A stretch of DNA of 56,773 nucleotides. It comes from Alphaproteobacteria bacterium GM7ARS4 (lineage in GTDB: Bacteria > Pseudomonadota > Alphaproteobacteria > GM7ARS4). The notes beneath the pieces were generated by a model. The model ran no database searches. It was not told where the DNA came from and saw nothing but the letters and a program-made list of their open reading frames with translations. Every line of letters starts with the position of its first letter. Positions within the stretch are counted from its first letter, which is position 1. Position numbers and translations under genes: made by a program. This document shows positions 11,197-20,186 of this stretch, piece by piece. The stretch lies in the NCBI GenBank assembly GCA_014332745.1, contig JACONL010000006.1:36218-92990 (forward strand). The letters are read 5' to 3'.

Positions 11197-11870
11197 GGCG
11201 CGATGTTGGGCGGTATCATCCTCTCACCGCTCTCGCCATGATGTTCGGGAAAGGCAATGCCTCCTGAAATCACCAGCTTGAAGGCATCTTCGACCGTCAT
11301 GTCGATAATTGTCACATCCTTTTTTGGCACGATAAGGAGAAACCCCGATGTCGGATTAGGCGTCGTTGGCAAAAAAACACAGAGTGACTCCTCGCCCAAA
11401 GCGTTACGAATAGCACCCTCAACCTCGTTACTGATAAACACAATGACCCACAGCCCCCTTCGAGGATATTCAATCAAAGCAACCTGACGAAAGGATTTCG
11501 AATTGCTCTGAAGGACCGTGGAAAAAATCTTCTTAATCGCGCCGTAGAGGCCGCGCACAACAGGCATATAGGCAATGAGACGCTCGCTATAGCGAAAGAA
11601 CAATCGCCCCATGACACCCTTAGTAATCCAGCCGATAAACACAAGGGCTATCAGGACAATGATAAGACCAAGACCCGGTAGAGGAAAATCCACCATCGCT
11701 TCGTAGTCGCGCGGCAACAATTTGACGACTTGCGCATCGATAAATGTGACAGCAAGCCACGTCACATAGAGTGTGATAGCAATGGGCGCAGACACAAGGA
11801 GTCCAGCAATAAAATGACCCCGTAGACGCATCAACAGCGTTTTTTTTACTTTTCTTTTCTTTTCTCCCAT
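11184..11870 (-). CDS. DUF502 membrane protein
   Basis: A 228-residue protein of the DUF502 family, function unknown. Two hydrophobic segments (about residues 17-45 and 68-88) flank a short loop with LLPRDYEAM. A soluble domain follows, containing the conserved YSERLIAYMPVVRGLYGAIKK and the FLPTTPNPTSGFLLIVP blocks that define the family. DUF502 genes commonly neighbour recG in alphaproteobacteria, as here. A basic N-terminus suggests cytoplasmic orientation of residue 1. It precedes ecm's stop by 67 bp in reverse order and may share its transcript. Confidence 0.88.
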   Translation of the reverse strand: MGEKKRKVKKTLLMRLRGHFIAGLLVSAPIAITLYVTWLAVTFIDAQVVKLLPRDYEAMVDFPLPGLGLIIVLIALVFIGWITKGVMGRLFFRYSERLIAYMPVVRGLYGAIKKIFSTVLQSNSKSFRQVALIEYPRRGLWVIVFISNEVEGAIRNALGEESLCVFLPTTPNPTSGFLLIVPKKDVTIIDMTVEDAFKLVISGGIAFPEHHGESGERMIPPNIAPHHV

Positions 11871-11937
11871 GATGTTTGTCCTTCGTCTCTATGTCGCCTG
11901 CGATGATAAGAGCTGGTGATACTGGGGGGCGTGTCAC

Positions 11938-13983
11938 CTAGTGACGAGACACAGCGTCTCCATGTCGTTCATGCGTCGCGCTGGCAAGGACGATACGTAG
12001 TATGTCCTGCATAATGTCGGTCACGTTGAAATTTTTTGGCGTATAGACGGCTGAGACGCCTTGCTTTTTGAGCTGCGCGCTATCTTTAGGAGGAATGATT
12101 CCACCCACCACAAGAGGAATATGGGCGATTCCCGCCTCCTTCATGTGCCGTAGCACGTCACGGACGAGATGATTGTGTGAGCCAGACAAGACAGACAAGC
12201 CAATCATGTGCACGCCTTCTTCGACAGCTGTCTGGACGATTTGCTCTGGCGTCAAGCGTATCCCTTCATAGACGACCTCGAATCCAGCATCTCGCGCCCG
12301 CATGGCGATCTGCTCGGCGCCATTGGAATGCCCGTCTAACCCCGGCTTTCCTATGAGGATTTTAGGCCTTCTCCCCAACGGCTCACAAGATTGTTGGACT
12401 TGCTGACGTAAGACATGCCACGGCTGAGATGGCGTATCCTCTTCTCCTTGTGTCGTTGACGCCATAGGCCTGTGCGCCTCGCCTCCTATGCCTGTAGGCG
12501 CTCGATATTCTCCATAGACATCACGCATGCACGCACCCCATTCCCCTGTGGTGACGCCGGCATGGGCACAGGCAATGGATGACTCCATGATATTGCCTCG
12601 TTGCTGCGCGCACGTCTTGAGGGCGTGGAGCGCTTGCTGGACTTTTTTCTCGTCCCGTTGCTGCCGCCATGCCACAAGCTTGTCCCGTTGTTTCTGCTCG
12701 GCGTCGGGGTCTGCCGTGAAGATCCCTCCGTCTCTCGATTCGAGCAAGGGCGAGGCAAGCCCTTCTTGATAGCAATTAACCCCCACAACATGCTGGCGAC
12801 CTTCCTCGATCATCCTCTGCCTTCTCGTATGGGAGTCGACCAGCTGCGCCTTGAGATAACCAGATTGCACGGCATCGATAAGCCCACCCATGGCACTTAT
12901 CTTGTCGATGGCTTGGCGCGCTTCATCCTTGAGACGGCGCACTTTCTCCTCTATGACGGGCGCGCCTTCGAAAATGTCACCATAGTCGAGAATATCACTC
13001 TCGAAGGCAACAATCTGTTGAAGACGTAAACTCCATTGCTGGTCCCAAGGACGTGGTAAGCCTAAGGCTTCGTTCCATGCGGGCAATTGAATAGCACGAG
13101 CGCGCACCTGCTTAGAGAGCACCACCGCCAACATGGACAGCAAGATACGATAGACGTTGTTCTCAGGCTGTTGCTCTGTCAAGCCTAAGGAATTGACCTG
13201 CACACCATAGCGAAAACGTCGATAACGCGCCTCTTGCACGCCATAGCGGTGCTCTGTCAATTCGTCCCATAATTCGGCAAAGGCGCGCATCTTGCAAAGC
13301 TCGGTGATAAAACGCGTGCCAGCATTGACAAAAAAACTGATACGTCCGACAACCCTTGGCCAGACGTCCTTATCGACTTTCTCCCGCACCATATCGAGGA
13401 CGCCACATGCATTCGCCAGGGCAAACGCCAATTCTTGAACGGGCGTCGCGCCTGCTTCCTGTAGGTGATAAGAGCATATGTTGATAGGATTCCACTTTGG
13501 CATATGCTGACTCGTGTAGACAATCATATCAGTCGTCAGTTGAAGACTTTCCTTTGGCGGGAAAACATACGTCCCACGGGAAAGATATTCCTTGATAATG
13601 TCATTTTGGGTTGTGCCGCTGAGTTTTTCCCTCGAGACACCTTGCTTATCAGCGACAGCAATATAGAGAGCAAGCAACCATGACGCTGTGGCATTGATCG
13701 TCATAGAGGTGTTCATCGTGTCGAGAGGCAACCCGTCAAAGAGCGTCATCATATCGCCTACGTGACTGATCGGTACGCCGACTTTTCCCACTTCACCGCG
13801 CGCAAGGGGATGGTCAGCGTCATATCCCGTTTGCGTAGGAAGGTCGAAGGCAATAGACAATCCCGTCTGCCCTTTTGCCACATTAGAACGATACAGACGA
13901 TTGCTCGCCTCTGCCGAAGAATGGCCTGAATAGGTGCGCATAAGCCATGGGCGGTCACGCCCTGTATGATGGGTGGCAGACAT
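11938..13983 (-). CDS. ecm: Ethylmalonyl-CoA mutase, B12-dependent
   Basis: Converts (2R)-ethylmalonyl-CoA to (2S)-methylsuccinyl-CoA in the ethylmalonyl-CoA pathway for acetyl-CoA assimilation. The 681-residue single-chain protein has an N-terminal mutase barrel (SNRLYRSNVAKGQTGLSIAF and the DLPTQTGYD segment). Its C-terminal cobalamin domain carries the DxHxxG motif as DGHSNG inside GKPGLDGHSNG and the GGIIPP loop. It resembles methylmalonyl-CoA mutase, but the length and the divergent ccr and nearby mcd favour ethylmalonyl-CoA mutase (also called MeaA). A purine-rich GGAAGAAGGG lies just upstream of the start. The 230-bp gap to ccr presumably carries divergent promoters, but none is unambiguous. 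Confidence 0.92.
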   Translation of the reverse strand: MSATHHTGRDRPWLMRTYSGHSSAEASNRLYRSNVAKGQTGLSIAFDLPTQTGYDADHPLARGEVGKVGVPISHVGDMMTLFDGLPLDTMNTSMTINATASWLLALYIAVADKQGVSREKLSGTTQNDIIKEYLSRGTYVFPPKESLQLTTDMIVYTSQHMPKWNPINICSYHLQEAGATPVQELAFALANACGVLDMVREKVDKDVWPRVVGRISFFVNAGTRFITELCKMRAFAELWDELTEHRYGVQEARYRRFRYGVQVNSLGLTEQQPENNVYRILLSMLAVVLSKQVRARAIQLPAWNEALGLPRPWDQQWSLRLQQIVAFESDILDYGDIFEGAPVIEEKVRRLKDEARQAIDKISAMGGLIDAVQSGYLKAQLVDSHTRRQRMIEEGRQHVVGVNCYQEGLASPLLESRDGGIFTADPDAEQKQRDKLVAWRQQRDEKKVQQALHALKTCAQQRGNIMESSIACAHAGVTTGEWGACMRDVYGEYRAPTGIGGEAHRPMASTTQGEEDTPSQPWHVLRQQVQQSCEPLGRRPKILIGKPGLDGHSNGAEQIAMRARDAGFEVVYEGIRLTPEQIVQTAVEEGVHMIGLSVLSGSHNHLVRDVLRHMKEAGIAHIPLVVGGIIPPKDSAQLKKQGVSAVYTPKNFNVTDIMQDILRIVLASATHERHGDAVSRH

Positions 13984-14213
13984 CGATGTTCCCTTCTTCC
14001 GTTTTCTTTATCCTCGAGGGGCCCGTCTTCATGAGAGGCATCTTGTGCGCCCATATTACCATAAAATGACAGACAATGCTCCTAAACAATGTTCATGGCA
14101 AGGATGGTGCTTGCAAGAATGTTCACGCTCCTTTATGGTGACTCTCGGCAAGGCTTCGACTCTCGTCCCCTTGTGCAAACACCCTATGACCATCTCTCTT
14201 ATCCATCCTATCC

Positions 14214-15476
14214 ATGAAAACGACGACATCTCTTCCCTTTACGACAGAAAAGAAAGACCTCTACCCTGTAGGAACAATCCCGCCCTTAGGGCATGTGCCT
14301 GAGACGATGCATGCGTGGCTCATACGCAGAGACAGGCAAGGCGTGCCAGAGGAAGCGATGAAGGAGGAAGTTGTGCCTGTGAAAAAGCCTCAGGATGATG
14401 AAGTGGTCGTCCTCGTCATGGCGGCGGGTGTCAACTATAATGGCATATGGGCATCTCTTGGCAAGCCCGTGTCTGTCTTCGATGTCCATAAAGCCGACTA
14501 CCATATTGGCGGTTCTGATGCGTCAGGGGTTGTGTGGCAGGTAGGGGCGCGTGTGAAACGCTGGAAGGTAGGGGATGAAGTCATTATCCATTGCAATCAA
14601 GATGACGGCAATGACGAAGAGTGCAATGGCGGCGATCCCATGTATTCGCCATCTCAGCGTATTTGGGGCTATGAGACTCCTGATGGCTCTTTCGCGCAAT
14701 TCACGACGGTGCAAGAACGCCAACTCCTTGCCCGTCCGCAACATCTCAGTTGGGAGGAGGCGGCATGCTATACGCTGACTCTCGCCACATCCTATCGCAT
14801 GCTGTTTGGTCATATGCCTCACGAATTACGCCCAGGCCATAACGTCCTTGTATGGGGCGCGTCTGGTGGCATTGGTTCTATGGCAGTGCAGCTCTGTGCT
14901 CTCACGGGCGCACGCGCCATTGGCGTGATCTCTGATGACAGCAAGCGGCAATTCGTCATGGAGTGTGGCGCCTACGCCACGCTCAATCGCAAGGACTTCT
15001 CCTGTTGGGGCGACCTACCAGAAACCTCAGATACTCAAGGAACAGCAGAGTATATGAAAAATGTCCGCGCCTTTGGCCGTGCCATTTGGGATATAACAGG
15101 CAAAGGCGTCGATGTGGATATTGTCTTCGAACATCCGGGAGCGCAGACGTTTCCTGTGTCTTGTTTCCTTGTCAAACGAGGAGGCATGGTCGTCTTTTGT
15201 GCCGCCACAAGCGGATACCGCCTGACAATGGATGCGCGCTTCGTCTGGATGCGCCAAAAGAGAGTGCAAGGAAGCCATTTCGCCACATTAAAGCAAGCAA
15301 GCCTCGCCAACACGCTCGTCATACAGAAGAAACTGCGCCCATGCCTCTCAGAAGCGTTCCCTTGGCGCCATATCCCTCAGGCGCATACGAAAATGATGAA
15401 CAACGAACACGCCCCGGGCAATATGGCAGTTCTTGTCCAAGCAACAAAGGAAGGTCTGGGGCGCAACAAAAAGTAA
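14214..15476 (+). CDS. ccr: Crotonyl-CoA carboxylase/reductase
   Basis: NADPH-dependent reductive carboxylation of crotonyl-CoA to (2S)-ethylmalonyl-CoA, the defining step of the ethylmalonyl-CoA pathway. The 420-residue MDR-family protein shows KKDLYPVGTIPPLGHVPE at the N-terminus, VMAAGVNYNG, the CNQDDGNDEECNGGDPM block and the nucleotide-binding GASGGIGSMAVQLC. These are specific to Ccr rather than simple quinone reductases. It is divergent from ecm and 25 bp upstream of mcd, so the three pathway enzymes are genetically linked. The start at 14214 fits the family N-terminus. Confidence 0.96.
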   Translation: MKTTTSLPFTTEKKDLYPVGTIPPLGHVPETMHAWLIRRDRQGVPEEAMKEEVVPVKKPQDDEVVVLVMAAGVNYNGIWASLGKPVSVFDVHKADYHIGGSDASGVVWQVGARVKRWKVGDEVIIHCNQDDGNDEECNGGDPMYSPSQRIWGYETPDGSFAQFTTVQERQLLARPQHLSWEEAACYTLTLATSYRMLFGHMPHELRPGHNVLVWGASGGIGSMAVQLCALTGARAIGVISDDSKRQFVMECGAYATLNRKDFSCWGDLPETSDTQGTAEYMKNVRAFGRAIWDITGKGVDVDIVFEHPGAQTFPVSCFLVKRGGMVVFCAATSGYRLTMDARFVWMRQKRVQGSHFATLKQASLANTLVIQKKLRPCLSEAFPWRHIPQAHTKMMNNEHAPGNMAVLVQATKEGLGRNKK

Positions 15477-15501
15477 CCAACAGCAATCCTATGGTATCCC
15501 T

Positions 15502-17208
15502 ATGCTCAAGCCGCTCTCAGAGTCTGCTATCGCAGAATCACCATCCTTGACACCCGATACGCTCCTTGCCCTCTGTGAGGAAAGCTTACGTTCTGTCTCG
15601 AATTTCACATCCCATGTCGGTGAGACATTGAAAGCAGATGTCCTCTCTGATGGGAAGGTCGACGCCCAACGTTTCGAGCAAGAACAGCAACGCACACACG
15701 GCTATGCATGGCTTATGACAACACAAAAAGCCCTCGAATGCATGGGCGCATGGGGACAAGCACTCCATCGCCATGGGTGGCTGACGCCATGCGAACAAGG
15801 GACGCTCAGCATCCTCTTTGGTGAATATCTCGCCCAGATACAGGGGGGACTGCCCATGAATCAGCAAGAATTTGTCCGTCCACACCAATTGACAGAGGAC
15901 AAAGACGCGCTCCAACAACTCCATAGCACCGCCATCACGACATTGGTGCGTCACGCTCAAGATATGAGCCCACATGGGCCGACAGCCCACGTGCTCGCCA
16001 GCTTGTGCCGCCAACAATGGAGCAACAATGGTGATGTGCTCAGTGACGACAGCGACACGTATGTGATGATACGCGAGCAATTTAGACGCTTTAGTGAGGA
16101 CGCTGTCGTCCCTCATGTCGCTACGTGGCACGACCATGACATGCTGCTCCCCGACTCGCTCATCGAGAGCATGAGCGCATTGGGAGTCTTCTCCCTTGCC
16201 ACGCCAGAGGAATATGGGGGGCTTGGCATGAAAAAACGCGCGATGTGTATCGTCACAGAAGAGCTCTCAAGAGGATTCCTTGCCGTAGGGTCATTAGGCA
16301 CCCGTAGTGAGATCGCCACCGAACTTATCCGTATCGGAGGAACAGAACAGCAAAAGACTCACTGGCTTCCCAAGATTGCCGATGGCTCTGTCCTGACATG
16401 CGCCGTCTTCACCGAACCTAATACGGGCTCTGATTTGGGACGTCTGACAACACGGGCGGTGCGTCAGGGCGATTATTATCACCTCCATGGCAGCAAGACG
16501 TGGATAACGCATGGGGCAAGAAGCGACATGATGACAGTGCTGGCGCGCACCGACCCCAAAGAGAAAGGATATCGAGGGCTGAGTATGTTCTTAGCGGAAA
16601 AGCCACGGGGAGACGATGGCACGCCCTTCCCCGCCAAAGGCATGTCTGGTAGCGAGATTCGCGTGTTAGGCTACCGAGGCATGAAAGAGTATGAACTATC
16701 CTTCGATGACTATAAAGTCCATAAGAGCCAATTGCTTGGTGAAACGGAGGGACAAGGTTTTAAGCAGTTGATGGCGACCTTTGAGTCGGCGCGGATTCAG
16801 ACGGCAGCACGGGCAGTCGGTGTCGCCCAAGATGCTATGGAAACGGCTCTCACCTATGGCATGGAGCGCAAACAATTCGGCAAAGCCCTTATCGAGTTTC
16901 CACGTATTGCCCGCAAAATTGCCATTATGCTGGCGGAAACCCAAGCAGCAAGGCAACTCACCTATTATGCGGCCGACGAAAAAGACCATGACGCGCGCTG
17001 TGATATCGAAGCAGGCATGGCAAAATTGCTTGCCGCCCGTGTGGCGTGGGCAAATGCCGACAATGCCTTACAAATCCATGGAGGGAACGGATACGCTCTA
17101 GAATATAAAATAAGCCGTGTCCTGTGCGATGCGCGCATTCTCAATATCTTCGAAGGGGCTGCGGAAATTCAAGCCCATGTCATCGCCAGAGGACTCTTGA
17201 CACGCTAA
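15502..17208 (+). CDS. mcd: (2S)-Methylsuccinyl-CoA dehydrogenase
   Basis: An FAD-dependent acyl-CoA dehydrogenase that oxidises methylsuccinyl-CoA to mesaconyl-CoA. From the ATG at 15502 it has 568 residues, longer than ordinary acyl-CoA dehydrogenases because of the roughly 150-residue N-terminal extension typical of Mcd. The dehydrogenase part shows EEYGGLGM, TEPNTGSDLG, KTWITHGARSD and, near the C-terminus, IHGGNGYALEY followed by IFEGAAEIQ with the expected catalytic Glu. The frame is open back to a TTG at 15433, overlapping ccr, but that extension looks non-coding. No good Shine-Dalgarno precedes 15502, so coupling to ccr translation is possible. Confidence 0.93.
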   Translation: MLKPLSESAIAESPSLTPDTLLALCEESLRSVSNFTSHVGETLKADVLSDGKVDAQRFEQEQQRTHGYAWLMTTQKALECMGAWGQALHRHGWLTPCEQGTLSILFGEYLAQIQGGLPMNQQEFVRPHQLTEDKDALQQLHSTAITTLVRHAQDMSPHGPTAHVLASLCRQQWSNNGDVLSDDSDTYVMIREQFRRFSEDAVVPHVATWHDHDMLLPDSLIESMSALGVFSLATPEEYGGLGMKKRAMCIVTEELSRGFLAVGSLGTRSEIATELIRIGGTEQQKTHWLPKIADGSVLTCAVFTEPNTGSDLGRLTTRAVRQGDYYHLHGSKTWITHGARSDMMTVLARTDPKEKGYRGLSMFLAEKPRGDDGTPFPAKGMSGSEIRVLGYRGMKEYELSFDDYKVHKSQLLGETEGQGFKQLMATFESARIQTAARAVGVAQDAMETALTYGMERKQFGKALIEFPRIARKIAIMLAETQAARQLTYYAADEKDHDARCDIEAGMAKLLAARVAWANADNALQIHGGNGYALEYKISRVLCDARILNIFEGAAEIQAHVIARGLLTR

Positions 17209-17245
17209 AACGCCACACCATGTGTCATGAGAGCTTCCCTGAGCG

Positions 17246-17662
17246 CTACCTATGAGGCTCATGAGACTCTATCCCCTCGATGAGAACAAACGCAATAGCA
17301 CAGGAGTCGGTATCACTGAGCGTGAGGTGAAGGACGACTTCTCGCCATCCATGACGCTGGCGGCGGGTGAGAACATCCATAGCCCTCGTTGAGAGGACAA
17401 GCGCTGGCTTGCCTCGTCTATCATGGGTCACACGCATGTCCTGCCAAGAGAGGCCCGCGCTGATACCTGTTCCTAAGGCTTTGGCACACGCCTCTTTAGC
17501 GGCAAAACGCTTAGCGTAGCATGCCGTGGGTCGGGGCTTCTTGTCACACTGAGCCCGCTCGCTTTCCGTAAACACACGGTTCGTAAAACGCGTGCCATAA
17601 AGCCTCAAGACCCTACGGATACGTTCCATAGGCACAATGTCATGGCCTATGCCGATAACCAC
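17246..17662 (-). CDS. acpS: Holo-[acyl-carrier-protein] synthase AcpS
   Basis: Transfers 4'-phosphopantetheine from CoA to acyl carrier protein. The 138-residue protein begins with GIGHDIVPMERIRRVL, containing the metal-binding Asp, and has RFAAKEACAKALGTG with the second acidic ligand. Length is normal for the family. It starts 2 bp after the pdxJ stop, so the two are co-transcribed, an order common in proteobacteria. Confidence 0.95.
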   Translation of the reverse strand: MVIGIGHDIVPMERIRRVLRLYGTRFTNRVFTESERAQCDKKPRPTACYAKRFAAKEACAKALGTGISAGLSWQDMRVTHDRRGKPALVLSTRAMDVLTRRQRHGWREVVLHLTLSDTDSCAIAFVLIEGIESHEPHR

Positions 17663-17664
17663 GC

Positions 17665-18411
17665 CTACCCCCTTATCCCTGACTCTCTGCCCTCTTTAAG
17701 GCGACAGAGCATATGTTCCACGACATGACGTAACCCGTAGAAGACTGCCTCACCCATGAGAAAATGGCCAATGTTCAATTCGATGATGTGTGGGATACGC
17801 GCCAAGAGCGATGCCGAGTCATAGGATAACCCATGTCCCGCATGGCACGCAAGCCCCAAAGAATGGGCATGAGCCGCACATGCTCGAATCGTTTCGAAGG
17901 CATGGGCGTCATGCCGATAGGTGCGGGCAAAAACGCCACTATGTAACTCAACGGAATCCACAGACAAGGCATGGGCGGCGTTCACCTGCTCGAGAGACGG
18001 CTCGATGAAAAGTGAGACATGGATTCCCACATCACGGAGACGTCTCACAATGGGGACGAGCATGTCGTCGCATGAGACGACATCAAGCCCGCCTTCTGTC
18101 GTCAATTCTTGTCGATTCTCTGGTACCAAACAGCATCTATCCACAGAGTGGGCGATGGCGATGTCCACCATCTCTTGTCGTGGCGCTATCTCCAAATTGA
18201 CAGGCAAACGATGGTCACCCATTAAACGCCTGACGTCATCTTCTTGCATATGGCGTCTATCCTCACGCACATGCACCGTCACAAGAGATGCCCCCGCCTC
18301 CTTGATGAGAGGTAATGCCCGTAAGGGGTCTGGATACCCCTGCTGGCGCGCCTCACGTAACGTCCCTATATGGTCGATATTGACACCTAAACGACAATGC
18401 TGAACGGCCAT
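17665..18411 (-). CDS. pdxJ: Pyridoxine 5'-phosphate synthase PdxJ
   Basis: Condenses 1-deoxyxylulose 5-phosphate with 3-amino-1-hydroxyacetone phosphate to make pyridoxine 5'-phosphate. The 248-residue TIM-barrel protein has LGVNIDHIGTLREAR at the N-terminus, VTVHVREDRRH, LEIAP, CLVPENRQELTTEGG, and C-terminal HAGHGL and IGHFLMGEAVF. All are hallmark blocks. It forms an operon with acpS downstream. Confidence 0.96.
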   Translation of the reverse strand: MAVQHCRLGVNIDHIGTLREARQQGYPDPLRALPLIKEAGASLVTVHVREDRRHMQEDDVRRLMGDHRLPVNLEIAPRQEMVDIAIAHSVDRCCLVPENRQELTTEGGLDVVSCDDMLVPIVRRLRDVGIHVSLFIEPSLEQVNAAHALSVDSVELHSGVFARTYRHDAHAFETIRACAAHAHSLGLACHAGHGLSYDSASLLARIPHIIELNIGHFLMGEAVFYGLRHVVEHMLCRLKEGRESGIRG

Positions 18412-18466
18412 CTGTCATGCCTCCACCCTTGCACAGCCATACCCCACAACCATATCCATGGCACGT

Positions 18467-19066
18467 TCAAGAACGCGTCTTTGCCGAACGCAGACGCTTC
18501 ATACGCCCATAGAAATGAGACCACCTCGTGCGAAAGAGATCAATACCATGGCGCACGGTATAATAGGACACACACCAAGATGTGATACTCAAAGGGATAG
18601 ACCCTAACATCATGGGAAGAAAAATGTGATACCAAAAACCATCTCGAGAAAAGAAAGACGTCACGGAACGCCACAGGGATTCTTGAGAAAAAAGAGCGTT
18701 GAAAAATGACAAATCAACAGACACAGAGAATAAGCCAAGAATAAGCGAGCCAAGCGTGTAGCACGCTAACCATATAAGAGGAAACGTCGCGGGATTGCCT
18801 ATAAGCGTGCCTATCATGGAGGCTGCGATATTGCCCTTCACCGACCAGGCCACAATGAACGCCAGCGCAATATGCAGGCCCAGTAGCGGCGTACAGGATA
18901 CCGCCACACCAGTGGCAAAGCCAGAGGCAATGCTGTGGGATGAATCATGAAAACGCGCAACCCTGTAAAACAGGTAGCGCGCCATGCGCTCCCATCCGAT
19001 GTGAGGCCAAGCCCATCGACGCACACGCTCATACAACGAGAGAGGCACGCGCGGCTTAAACATCAA
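18467..19066 (-). CDS. DUF2062 membrane protein
   Basis: A 199-residue protein of the DUF2062 family, function unknown. An N-terminal amphipathic region precedes the conserved SIASGFATGVAVSCTPLLGLH and ASMIGTLIGNPATFPLIW blocks, which carry the membrane segments; a third hydrophobic segment lies near residues 150-170 and the C-terminus is basic. It begins 3 bp after the rpoZ stop and is probably in the same transcript. No substrate or partner can be inferred. Confidence 0.82.
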   Translation of the reverse strand: MMFKPRVPLSLYERVRRWAWPHIGWERMARYLFYRVARFHDSSHSIASGFATGVAVSCTPLLGLHIALAFIVAWSVKGNIAASMIGTLIGNPATFPLIWLACYTLGSLILGLFSVSVDLSFFNALFSQESLWRSVTSFFSRDGFWYHIFLPMMLGSIPLSITSWCVSYYTVRHGIDLFRTRWSHFYGRMKRLRSAKTRS

Positions 19067-19069
19067 TGC

Positions 19070-19402
19070 CTAACCCTCCCCTGTGAATTCCTTGTGCTCG
19101 GCAAGAGATGGTGACGACACCATCTCAGGATAAGACGGATAGTCCCTGTTACGTTCATCGCGACCATACATGGTCATCAACAGCTCTTCATAACGGTAAC
19201 GTAGGGACATATCGAGCTCCTCCATATCGAGCTTTTTCTCTGCGATCTCCCTGAGGGCGACAACATCATGCTTGTCTTGGCTCGCGTCCACAGAAGGCTC
19301 AGCGCCATTCTCTAAAGCGCGCGCCCTATGCACAGCCAGCATCACCAATTTAAAGCGGTCTTCCACGCACTCCATGCATGTTTCAATGACGGTCGTCTCC
19401 AT
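19070..19402 (-). CDS. rpoZ: RNA polymerase omega subunit RpoZ
   Basis: Omega assists assembly of the beta-prime subunit into RNA polymerase. The 110-residue protein has the family start (TCMECVEDRFKLVMLAVHRARAL), the DKHDVVALREIAEKK segment, and a variable acidic C-terminus. A TTGACA-type promoter lies upstream at 19517-19544. It heads the group rpoZ, DUF2062, pdxJ and acpS, all on the minus strand with small gaps. Confidence 0.9.
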   Translation of the reverse strand: METTVIETCMECVEDRFKLVMLAVHRARALENGAEPSVDASQDKHDVVALREIAEKKLDMEELDMSLRYRYEELLMTMYGRDERNRDYPSYPEMVSSPSLAEHKEFTGEG

Positions 19403-19516
19403 GATATATGTATGCCCTTCTCTTAACCTTTATCCTATATCTATCCCACCCCACGTGATAGCCAGCCTACCCCTATAGTGACACGAACGTCGCATTTCTC
19501 ACCATACGTCTCCCCC

Positions 19517-19544
19517 ATCTTACAGAAGATTGACTTTTTGTCAA
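19517..19544 (-). promoter_or_regulatory. Putative sigma70-type promoter of rpoZ
   Basis: On the minus strand a perfect -35 TTGACA (19539-19544) is followed after 16 bp by TAAGAT (19517-19522). The -35 lies in a small inverted repeat, TTGAC/GTCAA. The leader to rpoZ would be about 105 nt. Pattern-based. Confidence 0.45.
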
Positions 19545-19561
19545 GAGATAAGGACAAGACT

Positions 19562-20059
19562 TTATTCTATAAACATGCCTTCTTGTTCGTCAGAGAGGGT
19601 ATCGAGCAAAGAGCGGGCTGTTTTATGGAGAACGGGATGAACCCAGGCAGGCGCAATATCCAATAATGGGTACAGCACAAAGCCACGCCCATGCATGCGA
19701 GGATGGGGAAGCGTGATACCATCTTGTTGTTCTGTGCAGATACGTCCTCCATAGTCCAAAATATCAATATCGATGGGGCGCGCCTCGTTGCGTCGCATCC
19801 TCTTACGTCCCATGTCATGCTCGATGGCGTGAGCACAACGCAACAAATGGACAGGTGATAAGGATGTCTCTATCTGTGCGACTCCATTGATGAACCACGG
19901 CTGGTCAGAGACAGGCATGGGCTTGGAACGATACCAACGGGACACAGCTACCACGCGCACGTGGTAAGAAGAGAAACGTGATAAGGCGCTGCGACAATTC
20001 TCTAGATAAGAACACCCCTCCCGTCCCTCTTGGTTTGAGCCAAGCCCGATGATAATCAT
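19562..20059 (-). CDS. folK: HPPK, folate biosynthesis pyrophosphokinase FolK
   Basis: Transfers pyrophosphate from ATP to 6-hydroxymethyl-7,8-dihydropterin. The 165-residue protein has GLGSNQEGREG at the N-terminus, RPIDIDILDYG with the metal-binding Asp pair and LPHPRMHGRGFVL. A strong Shine-Dalgarno, GGGAGGAA, precedes the ATG. It is divergent from the NYN-domain gene; other folate genes are not in the window. Confidence 0.95.
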   Translation of the reverse strand: MIIIGLGSNQEGREGCSYLENCRSALSRFSSYHVRVVAVSRWYRSKPMPVSDQPWFINGVAQIETSLSPVHLLRCAHAIEHDMGRKRMRRNEARPIDIDILDYGGRICTEQQDGITLPHPRMHGRGFVLYPLLDIAPAWVHPVLHKTARSLLDTLSDEQEGMFIE

Positions 20060-20104
20060 CGATTCCTCCCTTGCATTGACACCCTTTATAAACCATAATT
20101 ACCA

Positions 20105-20152
20105 TGTGTCTCTCCTCACCATAACGTCTGGAGAGGGACAATGTGAGACACA
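20105..20152. repeat. Inverted repeat in the folK/NYN divergent gap
   Basis: Perfect 8-bp arms TGTGTCTC (20105-20112) and GAGACACA (20145-20152) are separated by 32 bp, between two divergent start codons. Spacing of about four helical turns would suit a regulator binding two half-sites, but chance is possible. Confidence 0.4.
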
Positions 20153-20186
20153 AGATGACAATTATCTCTAGGATTTTTACTGAATA

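Noticed and set aside
11938-13983. Methylmalonyl-CoA mutase as identity of the B12 mutase
   Set aside because: Linked divergent ccr and nearby mcd, single-chain length and the meaA-like sequence favour ethylmalonyl-CoA mutase, though the two cannot be separated without a phylogeny.
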